From Stramonita haemastoma (taxonomy: Eukaryota > Mollusca > Gastropoda > Neogastropoda > Muricidae): 64,000 nt of DNA. Shown here in pieces: positions 9,461 to 23,356 of the stretch. Made by a program: the position numbers and the translations under genes. The notes under the pieces were generated by a model. It was not told the origin of the DNA and searched no databases. It saw only the letters and a program-made list of their open reading frames with translations. Location of the stretch: contig CM060323.1 in assembly GCA_030674155.1 (NCBI GenBank), positions 2,848,220 to 2,912,219 on the forward strand, read 5' to 3'. Within the stretch, counting starts at the first letter, position 1. Each line of letters opens with the position of its first letter.

Positions 9461-11446
9461 TTTCTGATCTGTCTGCCCTGGTTCTAATTATTGGTGCTCT
9501 CCAAATTGTGTACTGTCAGGCTTTGGGTCTGATTTTTAGACATATTATATATGTATTATACACTTGTTTTTTTAATCGAGTACAATTTCTCTATGTAAAT
9601 GCTAGTAGTGTAGAAGGTTTAACCATTCATTGATTAAGGCCTAGGTACACAGCTAGTGTGGGGTGCACCTCGATAAAGAAAAAGGTGTGGCTCATGTTTG
9701 CATCCATCATACGTGTTTATATCTGTGGGATAAAAATCACGCCTTTTCTTTTTTCAACGTAAGATTCTGAGTCATGATTTGAAGAAGAGCTTATATGTCA
9801 GTTATGACTGTGTAAAGAGTTTTCTGCACATCATTTTGGCTGTGCTTTCCATGTCTAGTTTCTGCAATTCTTAAAGTATTAACATGTTTGTGTGCAGTAG
9901 TCTTCAATTTTACGTCCTTCCACTTAGTGATACTGGAATGTGTGTGTGTGTGTGTGTGTGAGGGGAGGGGGCTTGGAAGGGGGAGGGGGGAGCAGTTGTA
10001 CATGTTTGTTTGTTAAAAGGAGTAAGAGTGTGTGGGGGGTAAGACCAGTATGATTCTCTACAGGCCATTTGAGATCTGATTTTGTAGTAGTAAATTTTTT
10101 TTTTTTTTTTTTTTTTACTATCAGTGTTGATGCTTCCAAATCATGGCTTCTGACTTCAGTGAGGGGAAAATCAGAAGGCTGTTAACCAGTTGATGTTCTT
10201 GATATCATGCTTAAAAGGCTTCAAGTCCTACTTTTTTTTAATATAAATGGAGTCTTTGTATTTAATTGTTTGCTTGAAATATACATTTTAGGAAGAGGGC
10301 AGTTCTTAGAATTGTTTTTTTGTTCCGTCCACTATCATTTTTCTTTTAAGTGCATAATATTCCAAGTTTTAGAAGTGGAGCTTTATTTGATAACTTGCTT
10401 GAGGCATAGGCTTAGAGAGGGAGTAGAGTTCTCTAATTACCTTCTCTTCCGTCCACTCTCTCTCTCTTTGAAGTTGTTCCCTGTTTCTACTGATTGTCTA
10501 GTGCATTTGCAAGTTAAATGGTACGATTTAGCAAAACAGGACAATCATTTGTCATTTATCATAAATGTTTTAACTTACTGAGCACCTTGTGTCATTGTTG
10601 AGATGTGTAGGGCATTTTTTATATGCATTTAAAACACTAACTCCTTGTAAAATGTTCAGGGAGAATTTTAGTATAAGCCTGTTTGGGAGAGAGAAAATAA
10701 CGAAAGGATTTTTGCTTTAGGACTTAAACTGTTCCCCCCAAAATGGTCTTTTTTACGATTACACTTTTGGTAATGATTGTATCTTTTGGTGAAGAATGGG
10801 CAGAGTGTGAGGTAGATCTTCCAGAATTGTCACATGGTTTTTTTAGACTGTTTTTCCTTTAAGACATTGCATTTTTTAGATGTTTGGTGTCAAATGTTTC
10901 TACTTTTGTATTCCTCGTCACAATCAAGGCTCATATCGATGTTCAAGTGTGTTTGATTCAGCAAAACATGTTGAAATCTTCTGTTGTTGTCCCATCTTAA
11001 TTCTTAGTCTGGCTTGTGACTCTTGGGGGAAAAAAATTGCAATATTCTTTCATGTGGATTTAGAATACTCTTCATGATGTTTGCAATTTGAATGATCAGT
11101 CATAATAGTCAGTAAAACATTTTTACTAGAATATTGCACAGATGGGTGCATTTATGTTTGTGGATATACCACACCCTAATTGCATTTATCACCTAGTCTC
11201 TGCGTTGATTAGTTGGCATATGAATAGCTTGTGATGAAATTCTGACATATTCAATAGAATCTTGTGTGTATTGTTGTTTTTAAGTGTGGAGAAATCTGTG
11301 TTATGTCACCAAAGAATTTCTATTGTGCCGACAGAAACACAATAAGGAAATTAGAGTCAGTTTTTCTGTGGCAATAAATTTTGGACTGGTGAATTACTTG
11401 TCCAGTTTTACAGTTCTTATATGAGTTTCTCATGATAGTCAGAATG

Positions 11447-11535
11447 TGGCTACCCTAATAGTGAGCATAAACCAGTTGCATATTTGATATCACCATAGGT
11501 GAACGAACCTCTGAGCTCTGGTGAGGAATAAATGG
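11447..11535 (+). repeat. Short dispersed repeat, copy 1
   Basis: It carries AATGTGGCTACCCTAATAG, GTTGCATA and GGTGAACG...GAGCTCTGG. Related copies, all in the same orientation, lie at about 51666-51760, 53204-53300 and 55090-55190. Family not recognised. Confidence 0.5.
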
Positions 11536-11559
11536 GGGGGACCATTTCCTTAAAAAAAG

Positions 11560-11930
11560 AGACGGTTTTTGAGACATCAAAGAGTCTCGCCGTCAATGAA
11601 AATTTGAAGAAGGCAAAGGTTCGATTCCCGGTGAGATGTTCACAAGAATTTCTCCCCACTGGAAACAATATTGGTACCCACTCTGTTCCACTGAAAGTCT
11701 TTCAGAAGACTAAAAATCAAGGTCAAATGTGTGGATGTGTGCAGATCATCCTATTGCACATTAAAGGCTTGTCCTACTTTGGCAGAAGAGGCACAGCTAT
11801 GGCTGGTGGTATGGATGGTAAAACTCTCGGCCCCTGCTGGAAGAGGGATGGGCTCCACCAGGTTTAACTTCCAGGGTGACGTGACTCCTCAGGGAGTTTA
11901 GGGCGAAGTCATCAGGTATTTGGACAATGA
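11560..11930 (+). mobile_element. Decayed tRNA-derived SINE
   Basis: A B-box-like GGTTCGATTCCCGG at about 11620 follows a degraded A-box region. Downstream parts loosely follow the SINE-A order. Subfamily uncertain. Confidence 0.4.
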
Positions 11931-13469
11931 GTGTTCCAGCACACAAACAAAATACCAGTGAGGTTGGGTGGGTTTTCTTTTTTCATTTTTGTTGTAGACA
12001 AATTCTGTATGCAGGGCCAAGTGTGCTTTTTGGCGGGGTATGTATTTACATTCCAGATGGTTCTGTACATGGCTATGATTTTAAATTGGCGTTTCTCTTT
12101 GTTTTGCATTCCAAATGTCACTTTTATGAGACAAAAATGACAGGACTGTTTTGTTTTTTTCTTTTGGGCAGTTTAGTCTTGCCTCCTTTACACTTGTTGA
12201 TTCGCATTTATTCTCCTTTTAAAAAAAAAAAATCTTCATCCTCTTTATGGGAATGGATGGATGTTCTAAATGTGCATAATGGCTTTGTTTAGGTGGGGTT
12301 TTTTGATTGTTCTTTTGTCTTAAGCTTATTTTTGTTGTTTATTTCAGGGGGTGGGGGTGTTGTTTTGCTTTTTTTTTGCATTCTGCAAATATCAGGATAA
12401 TAAGGTGCAATCTTTTTCTTTGATATCAGACTTAGGAAAATGCGAGTTAATGCCTGGTCATTCAATACTATTTATCCCAGTATGCATTTTTATTGAGGAA
12501 TGGGACTGTATATAATAGATACAGGGTGATGTTGTGTGTAATGTTATACTTGATATCGTTCTAGCTGTCATCAAGTACTATGTTTTCCAGGTTATAAGCT
12601 GCTGCATTTTAAGTCACATCAGACTCTTGCAGCATATAAGATAAAGATGGCCTTTAGATAAGAATTCTTTGATTTCCTGAAGTCTGTTTTCACAAACAAG
12701 AGCAGTGCATTGCTGGTCAGGACATGGTGATTTTGGCTGTGTGTACAATGGTTGATTCCACAAGTGCTGCATGTAGTAATTTTTCCAGAGTCGGTATAAC
12801 GTCATTTTTGTCATAAGAAGTGTTTTGCCGCAATACCTGATCGATCATACAGCACTGCCTGTTATGATGTTAAGTCCCATATTTTCTCACAGCATTTTTA
12901 ATTAAACAACTGCTAACAATGTCCTCCACTTTTCATGAAACCTGACAGACATGTTGAATCTCCCAAAAAAATTTTTGGGGAAAAAAAAATCAGCAAATCA
13001 TTGGCTCTCAGACCTTAGCAACTCAGCGTTTACTCAAACTTTACAAGAAAGTGTGTACTGGAAATCTTGGCTGACTGAAAAGAATTTGTGGCACAGCAAT
13101 CACTCTGATGGGAACCAAGAATTCAGTCGTCTTTTCATTTCAGTTTCATTATTATGCAGCTTTATATAAACTGAATGCAGCTTACATGTTTTTTTCGTCT
13201 GAATAATTCTGCATATATTCATTTCAATTGTTATTACACAGTTCCTAGTCCAAAATGTGGCGCTTTTTTTTTTCTCTCCAAATTTTGTCTACGATTTAGA
13301 CGATGTGGCTTGTATGGCAGTGCCCTTTATAACCTGGAAAATACAGCACTTTTCTTTCTCCATGTCTTCCCCATTCAATCACTTGCTTTCCTCTCACTCT
13401 AGTCCTCTGCTCTTCCCTTGTGTGTGTGTCTGCAGTAGCCTTTTCTGGTAGGCTAGAACAGGGTAGAGT

Positions 13470-13595
13470 GTTTGTACACTGTGGTGTACACGTGTGTGTA
13501 CACGTGTGGTGTACATGTGTGGTGTACATGGTGGTGTACAGCGTGGTGTACATGTGTGGTGTACATGCGTGGTGTACATGCGCGTGGTATGTACT
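13470..13595 (+). repeat. Minisatellite GTGTGGTGTACAT
   Basis: About nine units of 12-14 bp, mostly GTGTGGTGTACAT, with small variants. Confidence 0.85.
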
Positions 13596-13800
13596 ACTGT
13601 TGTATTGATATGTTTGGCCTCATGTGTTTGTAAATTGTAATGTATAAACGAATTGAGGAGCTCTTTGTTTGTTAATGGTTTTGTTGTTTAGTTAATTATT
13701 GTTGTTCGCATTGAATTTTGTTGTTTGTTTTAGGTTTTTGCCTTTTGTGTGTGTGTGTGTGTGCCTGTGTTGTTGTTTTTGTGTTTTTTTTGTTTTGTTT

Positions 13801-13898
13801 TGGGGGGGGGGGGGGGTGGTGGTGGTGTATTTTATTTTAATGTATTTTGGAATTCTGTTAGCATAAATACTATGCTCATGCCCCCCCCCCCCCCCCCT
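13801..13898. repeat. G run and C run about 80 bp apart
   Basis: A long G run near 13801-13816 and a long C run near 13881-13897 flank an AT-rich spacer. The arms are complementary. Confidence 0.7.
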
Positions 13899-14127
13899 AA
13901 TTCACTTTTTTTCACTTACAGTACTTAGGTATGTACTTCTGCAATACTTATATGTACTTCTGAAATCTCCTCCTATCCCCATCGTGATATGCGAGTCTAA
14001 TCGTAGGGGGGGGGGAAAATTTCAACACTTTCCAGTTTTCCTCCAAGCCTCGATTCCTTCTATCTGTCTTTCTCTTCCTCTGTTGAGCTCTGGTTCCAGA
14101 AGTGCAGCACACACTATGGAGAGGCAG

Positions 14128-14410
14128 CCTGGTGGGTCCAGCGGTTCTGTGATCTGAAAAGGTGACTGAGGGCCTCACAGTTCAATCTCTGCTGAGGGCT
14201 TTTTTTCCCACTGAGTTAACACTGGTACTGACTCTGCTGCCCCCAGAATCCTTTCGTTGAGGCTGTAAATAGTCCAGACTGTAAACTGAGGTCCTGTGAT
14301 TAAGTGCATGTTGAATGCCTTGGCACACATTAAATCCTCACCCACCGTTCAGAATAGTCCAGCTGTGGGCTGTTGGGATGGATGGCATTTATAAACATAC
14401 CCAGCATGCA
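14128..14410 (+). mobile_element. Old, diverged SINE-A copy
   Basis: The order of SINE-A segments is kept (CAGTTCAATCTC, GAGTTAACACTGGTACTGAC, AAACTGAGGTCCTGTG, CACACATTAAATCCT) with many substitutions. Confidence 0.5.
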
Positions 14411-15134
14411 CGCTTGCCTGGAAAAAAAGAATTTGTGCTGTGCGTAGCCACTCCTGAAGAAGTTAAAGAAGTCGACTTGGGTCAAATCCAGACAGGAATA
14501 AACGGTTCAAAGGTTTTTCTTCAAGTCTCAGCTGAAGTTAGGTTTCAGAATTGTACTGGCTGTGGTAGTATTGTAATGTTGTGTTCAGTTTGCCAGGGTT
14601 TTGTCAGAACTGTAGACTAGCATTGGTTGGTTGGTGTTTTTGTTTTTGTTTTTTATCTAAGTGAATGTTCCATTTGCAAATACCTTTTAGGTTCATAATT
14701 ATTGGATAGATATGTGATTAATTAATAGGGTATTGTTGACCAAGTTTTCAGGGTTTTTTTTTTTACGCCTTTTATGCCAAAAAAGTTAGAAATCAAAAGC
14801 ACACTTGGTCTTTCAGTGACTTGTTTGCTAAGAGTTGCAATGTCCTAGAGATGGCTTTACAACCAAGGATTGGGGAGTGAAAAATATATGTGTTTGTAAT
14901 GAACAGTCATACAAATCGTGTATCTATGAAGATGTGTGCTCAATATTGAATGATCTTTTAGACATCTGATTGTGTTAACATATGTTGCGATATCGGTATT
15001 AGATTTTTATATTTTTTGGGGTTGACTGTTCTGTGGAACTGCAGACTTATTTGTTCTGTTAGCATTTACTGATGTAGGGTTTGTTTTTTTTTTTTGGTTG
15101 TTTTGGGGTTTTTTTTTCCATTTATGCTGGTGAT

Positions 15135-15520
15135 CAAACTTAAACCAGGCACTGATTAGACTGACAGGTCCTGAGGATGTTTGGAGTTGGAGAGACAGGA
15201 TACACTGTGTTCCTTCTGCTGGAGGGATTACAGATCCCAGCAAGCTGCTTTCTAACTGCGAATCCCACACCAGGTTCTCTGACCTCGTCTGAATGTTCGC
15301 CCTGAATACCAGAACAGGGTGAAGTCTCTCCTCACAAAATCAGATCCTGTTTCTGGCAGTCTGGTTTCTTGAAGGGCGACAATGTCCATCTGCGTCTGCT
15401 TAGTTCTCTGTTGATGACAGCTGTCTTTGTGAGCATCATTCACTTCCTGCAGTTCGTCAGAAAAGCCTGGTGTCGATTGTCCTTACGTTTCATGTGCCCA
15501 GTTTCAGGGCGGGAGGGAGT
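15135..15520 (-). pseudogene. LINE apurinic endonuclease domain fragment
   Basis: In minus-strand frames it reads L-G-T-(stop)-N-V-R-T, then a T-A-V-I-N-R-E-L stretch, D-I-V-A-L-Q-E-T-R-L-P, a short F-W segment, and S-L-L-G-S-V-I-P-P followed by L-Q-T-S-S-G-P-V-S-L-I-S-A. These are the successive motifs of the exonuclease-endonuclease-phosphatase domain of non-LTR retrotransposons, often annotated craniofacial development protein 2-like. The stop in place of the first Trp, at least two frameshifts and the loss of everything after L-I-S-A show it is dead and truncated. No reverse transcriptase follows. Confidence 0.75.
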
Positions 15521-16195
15521 TTTCATTTTTCTGTTGCCTGGAGCATGGTTGTCAATCCACTTGTCATTTTCCCCTTCTAAACCCCATGCAAGCACCCAGT
15601 GAGCCTAACAATCATGGCTGTGCAGCACTTTAATCTGGCTGGGGGCTGCCCTGCTTATTAATGCGAGCAGCAGCTGCCCAGTGAGATGCGATGACCTCTC
15701 CCTCCATCAAAAGCAGGTGTCTTGATTCTAAGCCAGGAGTTGCAGACTTGAAACCGGTAGACTTCCGTTTCCCGTGTTGTGTCGACACTGCAGCAAGTGA
15801 AGCTGGGGTGACCTCTGCACAGCTCAAAGCCTGGTGAAGAAAGGTATGGAAGGGCAAGCCGTTACCCATGCAGTAGACCTGCCCTCTTCAAGTTGCTGGA
15901 ATGGCCCCTTGGAAAGGCTATCAGCTGATTCCCTGGTTCCAGTGGCGTCGCAGGAGTTGCCAGAATGATGCTGTAACACTGTCTTTTGGATTCAACTCCC
16001 AATTTTTCCTTGGGGACTCCCAAAGCCTCTCCTATGAGTGGGTATAGCTGCAAGACAGTGGAGGTTTGGGATCAGAGTTTTTATTTTCTTGTAGATGGAG
16101 TGTCTTCCCAGACTGAAGAGCTCCATCTACCCCCATGACACAGGTGGTACTGGCTTACATGGTTACCAGTAGCAGAGGAGACCTCTGACCTGACC

Positions 16196-16196
<1 letters not shown>

Positions 16197-16246
<50 letters not shown>

Positions 16247-16298
16247 CCCCCCCCCTCTTGGACATGTAGATGTATTCATCATTAACATGTTTTTTTTT

Positions 16299-16335
<37 letters not shown>

Positions 16336-16350
16336 ACACACACACACTTT
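16197..16350. repeat. (TA)n and (CA)n microsatellites
   Basis: (TA)n of about 45 bp at 16199-16244, a C run, then (CA)n at 16301-16347. Confidence 0.9.
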
Positions 16351-17331
16351 CTCTCTCTCCAACAACAAAAAGTCCACCAAAAGAAGTCAATTGTTTGTGT
16401 TTTGTAATTTTTGAGCCCTCTGAAAATCTACATACATCAACAAATGATACAATGAACGACAGGTGGAATTCCAATGACATTAATGACAAGTGGTTGGCAG
16501 CAAATGATTCTCCCTTTTGGAGAGACTGGTATTGTTATTATGAACATGAAATATCTTCATTATGAACATGACGTCAGTTGTCTGTACATCCAAATAAAAT
16601 GGAGTCATTTTTGTACCAAAAAGTTTATGGGAAAAGGCGGGGAAATAAACTTAGTAGAAAACAGAAGGAAAAATTAATGGTTAAGTTATGCTACATAATT
16701 GATGAAAAAAAAAAAGTACACTTATGTGCACCAAAGCTTACTTAATTCATTACTGTGAGTGCAAAATTTATGTTGAAAAACAACAGCAAAAGAAACAAAA
16801 ATCAAAGAATGGAAACTTAACAAAGAAAAAAAAAGACCATACTTCTTTGCATATAGACTTCCTACAAAAAAAAAAAATATCAAGAGAAATGCCAGGTCTC
16901 ACTAAATTATATAATTCACTTTTATGAGCTGTTAAGACTTATTGCAAGCCTTTTATACAGCTGTGCACTCAACATAAACTTTTTTTTAAACAGTACAACT
17001 GTTAATATCTATGAAATGGTTCTTTATTTACAGATAAGTTTCCTTTTTTTTTTTTTAATGAAGACTTATATTTTTGTCCCTAGGTTTTTCTTCAAAGCTT
17101 TGTCCACAGTTTTTGCCAGGTTTCCTTGATAGAGAGGAGGTGTGTGTACAGTCTAATGGCCTCACAGTTTTACAGGTATAGGCTTCAGAGTCACGATGTG
17201 GGAGTTCTGCTGAAAGCAGCAATTGTTGTGGTGGTTACTGGGGTTCTGTTTCTCAAGTGAATCAAACAAAGATCTCGCCCTTCTAGGGGGAATTAGGGTA
17301 GACTTTTTTTTGGTCAGGAAATTTGTGAAAT

Positions 17332-17610
17332 TTTTCATCTCCCTCTCTCAAAAAAGGTCTCCTTTTAAATTTTTTTATTTTATTAGAGGTTAGTTGAGGG
17401 AATATCTCAGAAGTGGGGGGTGTAATCTGGGTTTTTTTTTTTTTTCAATAAGTAGTTTTAAGTAATCCAGACATGGGAATTGTGAATATTTTCATCTCCC
17501 TCTCTCAAAAAGGTTTTTTTTACATTAGGTTAGTTGAGTAATGGTTGTTTTTTTTTTTGTGGGTTTTAATAAGTAGTTTTAAGTAATCAAACATGCGAAT
17601 TGCCTAAAAG
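17332..17610 (+). repeat. Tandem duplication, about 157-bp unit
   Basis: TTTTCATCTCCCTCTCTCAA begins at 17332 and again at 17489. Both copies continue to AATAAGTAGTTTTAAGTAAT. Confidence 0.75.
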
Positions 17611-17898
17611 TGCAGAGGGGAACACAGAGGCTGTAAAATGACCAGAGGATGAAAGCCTCTAGTGAAACAGTTGATGTCTGGGCATTTTTATGGCCTTTTC
17701 AAGGCCTTCTACAGCATACAAAAAACCTGCACAAAAAATACCCCTATTTCTTTTACATTTTGCAGGTACTGTAGTGCCTTTCAAGAATCCCACCCTTTTT
17801 TTTTTTTAAATGGCCTTCTTCAACAAAATCTTTTTGTTTTTGATTGTAAAATTTGACAGATAAGAATGAAGTTATTTGATATGATGTTCAAAGTTGAA

Positions 17899-17904
17899 AA
17901 TAAA
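17899..17904 (+). terminator. Candidate poly(A) signal
   Basis: AATAAA followed within 100 nt by a TG-rich tract (17970-18010). It lies where plus-strand base skew flips from T-rich to A-rich, so it is a plausible distal end for the plus-strand transcript. Confidence 0.3.
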
Positions 17905-20300
17905 ACGTTAACATTTGTATAACCATTTTTTGTGCTGTCTTCATTTTAAAAAAAAAGAATGTATTGTGTAGTGTGTGTGTGTGTGTGTGTGGCATGTGTG
18001 TGTGTGTGAGGGACACAAGTAAAACCAGGAGACCACTAAGGACCAAAAAGAAGGAGATTAAAAAAAAAAAGCATCTTGTTTCTAACGTTTATCACCAAAC
18101 AGCACTAGAACAAAATCTTCAGAAAAAAGAGTACAAGAGCTACGAAAATCATGTATGGAGAACTGTATTTCCGTCATAAAGACCAGACTGAGATATATAT
18201 TATACTGATATGAACGGCTGGTCAACTACCTGACAGTTTTGGCATCAAGTATGCCAGAAATGGACTCCAAAATTCAGGACCTCAAAAACTAAAATCCAAG
18301 ACCATAAAAAGTTCTAACCGAAATCACAATGTCCCTGTCCTCGTACCAAAAGTACAACAGGTCTCTGTGTGCATGCTGTATCATAGGGGCATTTTAAAAA
18401 AGCAAAAAAAAACTAGTACAAGAAGAAGAAGAAAACCTAAACAGACACGAATGAGCAAAACCAAACGATGAGCAAATGGACTGGAAGATGAAAGAGGACA
18501 AAACCATAATGAGGGGGAGAAAAATCACAAAAGAAAGCAAAGACAAAGAAATGTTCTTCATCAGTCCAATCTGACTGAAAGACAGACAGAAAGCAGACAT
18601 GGCAAGCAAGACCTGGAGAATGCACACCAGGAACTGAACCAGAAAAAAAAAAAAAAGACTCTAATGCAGACGCACAAGTGGGAAGGTGAGTGATGCTCTG
18701 AAACTGACAGGACAGAAACGCCAGACAGTGGATGGGGCAGTGTATGGAGGAGGCAGAGTGAGACATGTCAATGCATCATGGACGCAGGTTCGACAGTGGC
18801 AAGTGAAGTAACGTGACCACCAGGTGGAGGGCAGGCTCAACCCTCCTGGCCAAATAACGAACGATCACCATGTACACATGTATACAGTAATCACACCACA
18901 ATAACTTAATGTATGTACTCACAATGGGCACAAAATATGCATTCAGCATGGAAATAACCTCTTCTTTTTTTTTCTTTCTTTTTTTTTTTTAAGTATGGAG
19001 GAAAATCCGCCATCATGGTCATACCAAACCAAGACACAATTTCAAATTGTACAAATTTTCAGAAGTGCACGATTCTTTCACCAAACAAAAAGCAAAATAA
19101 TGACATTACACTTTTCAATTGTTATGTACATTTTCAAAAAATGACACATGTTCCAGGTAAGAGGTTCATAATCTCTTACATCAATTTGATACAAATTCAA
19201 AACTACAACACACAGATCCGACATACCTTGGACATGCTAATGAACCTTCCACACAAAACCATACTCCAATCTTGCATGTATACAAACAACTTTTTTAAAA
19301 ATCGTAACTTCACATTCCCCAGACAAACTACATACAGACATATTGTGTCACATACAAACGACATACAAACATTTTAAAATATTTTGAATAAATATCTGAC
19401 AATCATATACAAATTAATATTGCCACTGTTTTGATTACCATTACTCTTCCATTCTTCAACTAACTGCCCACAGCTGCACTTGCTATAAAACACAAATGCT
19501 TTATGCCTGAAAAATATATGGGGTGATCTTTCCTGGTCCAGGCAGACTTTTTTTTTTTCTTTTTTCAATCAAAGTTGACAATAATCTAGTATGTGAGCCC
19601 TCCCAGAAGAAGACTACCACTACACAAAGCAAAATCATACACACAGTCATATCATAATTTTGTGCCAATGTAAAGTGCCTGTGTGACTTCAAAGTTGTAC
19701 AACTCATTACCACCTTTTTGATTTAAATCATATTTTGACCAAAAAAAAAAAAGGGTACCCTAATACAAATGTGGACTGGCAAATTAAAAAAACAAACAAA
19801 AATCCACTCCAACTAAAATCTACACACATCTAGCCATTGTTGTAAAGCGCTCTACTAGTGGTTGCCCTAAATTCTAAAATACAACTTCCTATTAAAAAAA
19901 AAAAAAAAAAAAAAGCAATGATAAAAACAAATCAAAATTATATTCAAGATAAAATTAATAATGATGGTTAAGATTATATACACTTAGTATCATCAGGACA
20001 GCTATTATCCAGAATTCATCTGTCCCCAAAAATTTGCCTACCAGGAAAGACATGGTTAAACAAGGTTAAAAGTGCACACACCAAGTTAAATGAAAATGAC
20101 TGAAACACACAAGACCATAACAAAACACACACACACTCCTTTTTTTCTACCTTGCTGTAAGTGTAATACATTCTAACCTGAATGCCGGTCTAAATATCAC
20201 AAAAAATATTTTCCATCTGGAAAATGCTTTCTACTATCGCTAATGTGTAAGCAGGGTTGAATTAAAAGTACATATATTCATAACCTGCTTACCTACTACT

Positions 20301-20410
20301 GTGTGTGTGTGTGACTCGCTGTGTGTGTGTGACTCGCGTGTGTGTGTGGGTGGTTGTGTTGTTGTGTTTGTGGTGCTGTGCGTGTTAGTGTGTGGTGTGT
20401 GTGTGTGTGT

Positions 20411-20445
<35 letters not shown>

Positions 20446-20538
20446 TCTGTGTGTGTGTGTGTTGTGTGTGTGTGTGTGTTGTGTGTGTGTGTGGTGTTGT
20501 GGTGTGTGGTGTGTGGTGTGCGTGTGTGTGTGTGTTGT
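20301..20538. repeat. (TG)n-rich compound array
   Basis: TG runs interrupted by GACTCGC, GTTG and GGTG units over about 240 bp. Apparent Cys-Val or Thr-His reading frames here are repeat artefacts. Confidence 0.9.
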
Positions 20539-21413
20539 TTTGCCAAGTTTTTTTCTGCCTCCAGAAAGGCAACATTCCAACTCTGTTGAATAAGATACAC
20601 TGAAAGTTCACAGTTCATGTTCTAACAGCTAACTTTACATCTTCTCTACTCTCAAACTCCTCTAATACTGAAGCAACTGGAATTACCAGGGATGACAGAC
20701 TCCAGAACTCTATGCAGGAAGCATCATCTTTCTTATCTGAAACATTATCTTTCTTTTTTGAATCTATCTTTCTTCTGCAAGAAACTGACAGCACTTATCA
20801 GCCATGACAAACCTTTACTGCCATGAAATTCATGCTGACCTCTACAGCAGTGTGGGTCACTACAGCACTGCACCCCCACTTAGAGCTGGTGGGGTTTTTC
20901 ATGTTGATGGATTTTTTTTTTAAAATCTATCAGCATACATATTTCTTTTTATTTTTTTAAATTTGTTTTTGTTCCTAGTTAGAGCACTGAGCTTCACCAA
21001 CAGAGAGATTTTTGCATATGCAACCGTTTTTCACACCTCACTAAAGTTGCCACATGAGGGACACTTGTGTATAATCTAAAAGAAGCGAGTTCTCAACAGA
21101 CTGTTCCCAGGCACAGCTCTCGGCTATAGTTATGCACTTGCCTGCCTGTTGTGTGTACAAGGCTTTGGATTGACCTCATTTTCACAGAAAACACATGCCC
21201 TGACCACCACTCGCCTTCAAGTACACAGGGGAAAACAATGTCAGGTTGTATTTTAACCCTGGAGCTCTTGCCCCCAGATGGGCAGAAAACCTCCACCCCA
21301 CAATACCACATGCTGCTTGCTACTGGATACATGGTTGATACTACTCCTGAATGCACATGTTCAAAAGGCATGTACAATCTGTATTTATACACCTGAATTT
21401 TCACTCCCACGCC

Positions 21414-21440
21414 CACACACACACACACACACACACACCA

Positions 21441-21487
<47 letters not shown>
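21414..21487. repeat. (CA)n microsatellite
   Basis: About 74 bp, with one CACCAC interruption. Confidence 0.9.
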
Positions 21488-21488
<1 letters not shown>

Positions 21489-22252
21489 CTCTCCTCCATC
21501 TCTATGACTAATGCTAGGCCACACAGTATCAGCACTACCTGAGAAACTCTGACGTGCCAAAGCAGGCAAAAAGCAGGGGCATTACATTTTCAGTTATTGC
21601 CTATTGAACCCTTGGCCATTTCCTATGCCATAGACTACTGCTGTCTGCTGCTGCTGTTTTGATAACTGTTTATTAAGATGGAGGCAAATAAAACAGACCT
21701 TTCATGCCACATTCAGTTTCTATGCTAGAAAAAAAAATCCAAGACAATCTTTTATCTTAGACCACACACACACACACACACACACACACATGCTCAGTTT
21801 TCACGCACGCACACACAACACAACCAATAACAACTAAGTCACACAATGTTTCACAATTGGATTCCAACAGTTCATAATTCAACAAAGAAGGCTTACTACC
21901 CAAAATATAACTAATCTATTTCTTTCAATTTGTATCTATATCAGGACTGTTAACAAAAATAAACAAGATCCTTTGTTGCTGTTTGTTAACAGAAAAAGGT
22001 TGCTAAAACACCCCACAGAAATACAAAATGGGGTAAGTAGCAAGTAAAAGCACTTGAAACAGATGTAACAGATTTTTAGGAGGATGGGGACTCCCCCCCC
22101 CCCCCCCCATCATTTTGTTGCTTGACACTTTAGCTGTATGTTTAAATAAACTTGTCCCACTAATACAAAGGTGGATCTCAATTAAGATGGTTTCTCCCCT
22201 CCCCTAACCAGTAAGTAAAAATTCCAAAAATTTCAACATCTCTTCCTCCCTA

Positions 22253-22254
<2 letters not shown>

Positions 22255-22321
<67 letters not shown>
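22255..22321. repeat. (CT)n microsatellite
   Basis: Pure CT run of about 65 bp. Confidence 0.95.
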
Positions 22322-22323
<2 letters not shown>

Positions 22324-23288
22324 TGCAATGTGTGATTGACGTACTTTTCTAACCAGAGTTACACAAGGCAAATAAGATTTGCCATGCTGAGAACACCATC
22401 CCCTACACTGAATCAGTTTTGCATATAACTTTTTTTTCTTTAATGAAGTATTTCAGAGTGAAAAAAAACCTTTTGCATAAAAGTACAACCTGAAATAAGA
22501 CCTCTCAGGCATAGATATCTTAGTTAAACAAATTTTTAAAGATAATTCTAAATAGGACACATTTTCACAAACTTGTGTCCATTTTTTGTGGGGGGGGTTT
22601 TCTTCTAAAAATAGACCCATGCACATAGGTTGTTATATTGTTTTTCCTTTATGTAAAATAAAAAAGAGTTTCTACAAAGCCTAATTAAAAAATCAAATGT
22701 AACACTCCTACTCTATAAATGAAATGGAGTCTGTGAAAATACGAGTACTGCTTTTGGAATGTACAAGGTTCACAACAATGTAAACTATCTACCACCCCAC
22801 CCCCACCCCTTTCCCCCATTTCTTAACTGGTCAACTGTTGAAATCCATTGTTCATTTTTTTTTTTTTTTTTAGTTATTTTCAATGGCAGGCAAGGTATTG
22901 AACATCATCTACCCACAGAAATGAATGAACATAAATGCGTTCATGACAGAAACCTCATCTAACTTGGCATTAGTATGTCAAAGATGCTTGATTTAGCTTA
23001 TGTTTATGTGTCCATGGTGGCACCATCTTACATAACAAAATCACTGGAAAAACTTAAGTCATAACCCTATAAAACCAATAATAATCATAACCTAAAACCA
23101 AATATGATCATAAGCTAAATATCAATGATATAACCAAAGCAATCATGCACACGTGTATTCATACACACAATTTTTTTATCTTCTGTCCAAGCACTTCCAC
23201 CCCCCTCCCCCCTCCCCCCCCCACCTCCCCTTCTTTCCACCCACTTGTCTAATATCACTTAAGAGTGAACAGACATGAAACTGACGAC

Positions 23289-23289
<1 letters not shown>

Positions 23290-23355
<66 letters not shown>
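23290..23355. repeat. (CA)n microsatellite
   Basis: Pure CA run of about 65 bp. Confidence 0.95.

Positions 23356-23356
<1 letters not shown>

Larger units (their letters stand above)
6010..17950 (+). other. T-rich 3' UTR/downstream region of the HtrL-like gene
   Basis: No exon recognised. The plus strand is persistently T-rich. AATAAA-type signals occur near 6572, 8356, 8449 and 17899; the last is followed by a TG-rich tract. The true 3' end is unknown. Contents: minisatellites at 6070-6290 and 8720-9460, decayed SINEs, a LINE fragment, and otherwise unremarkable AT-rich DNA. Confidence 0.4.
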
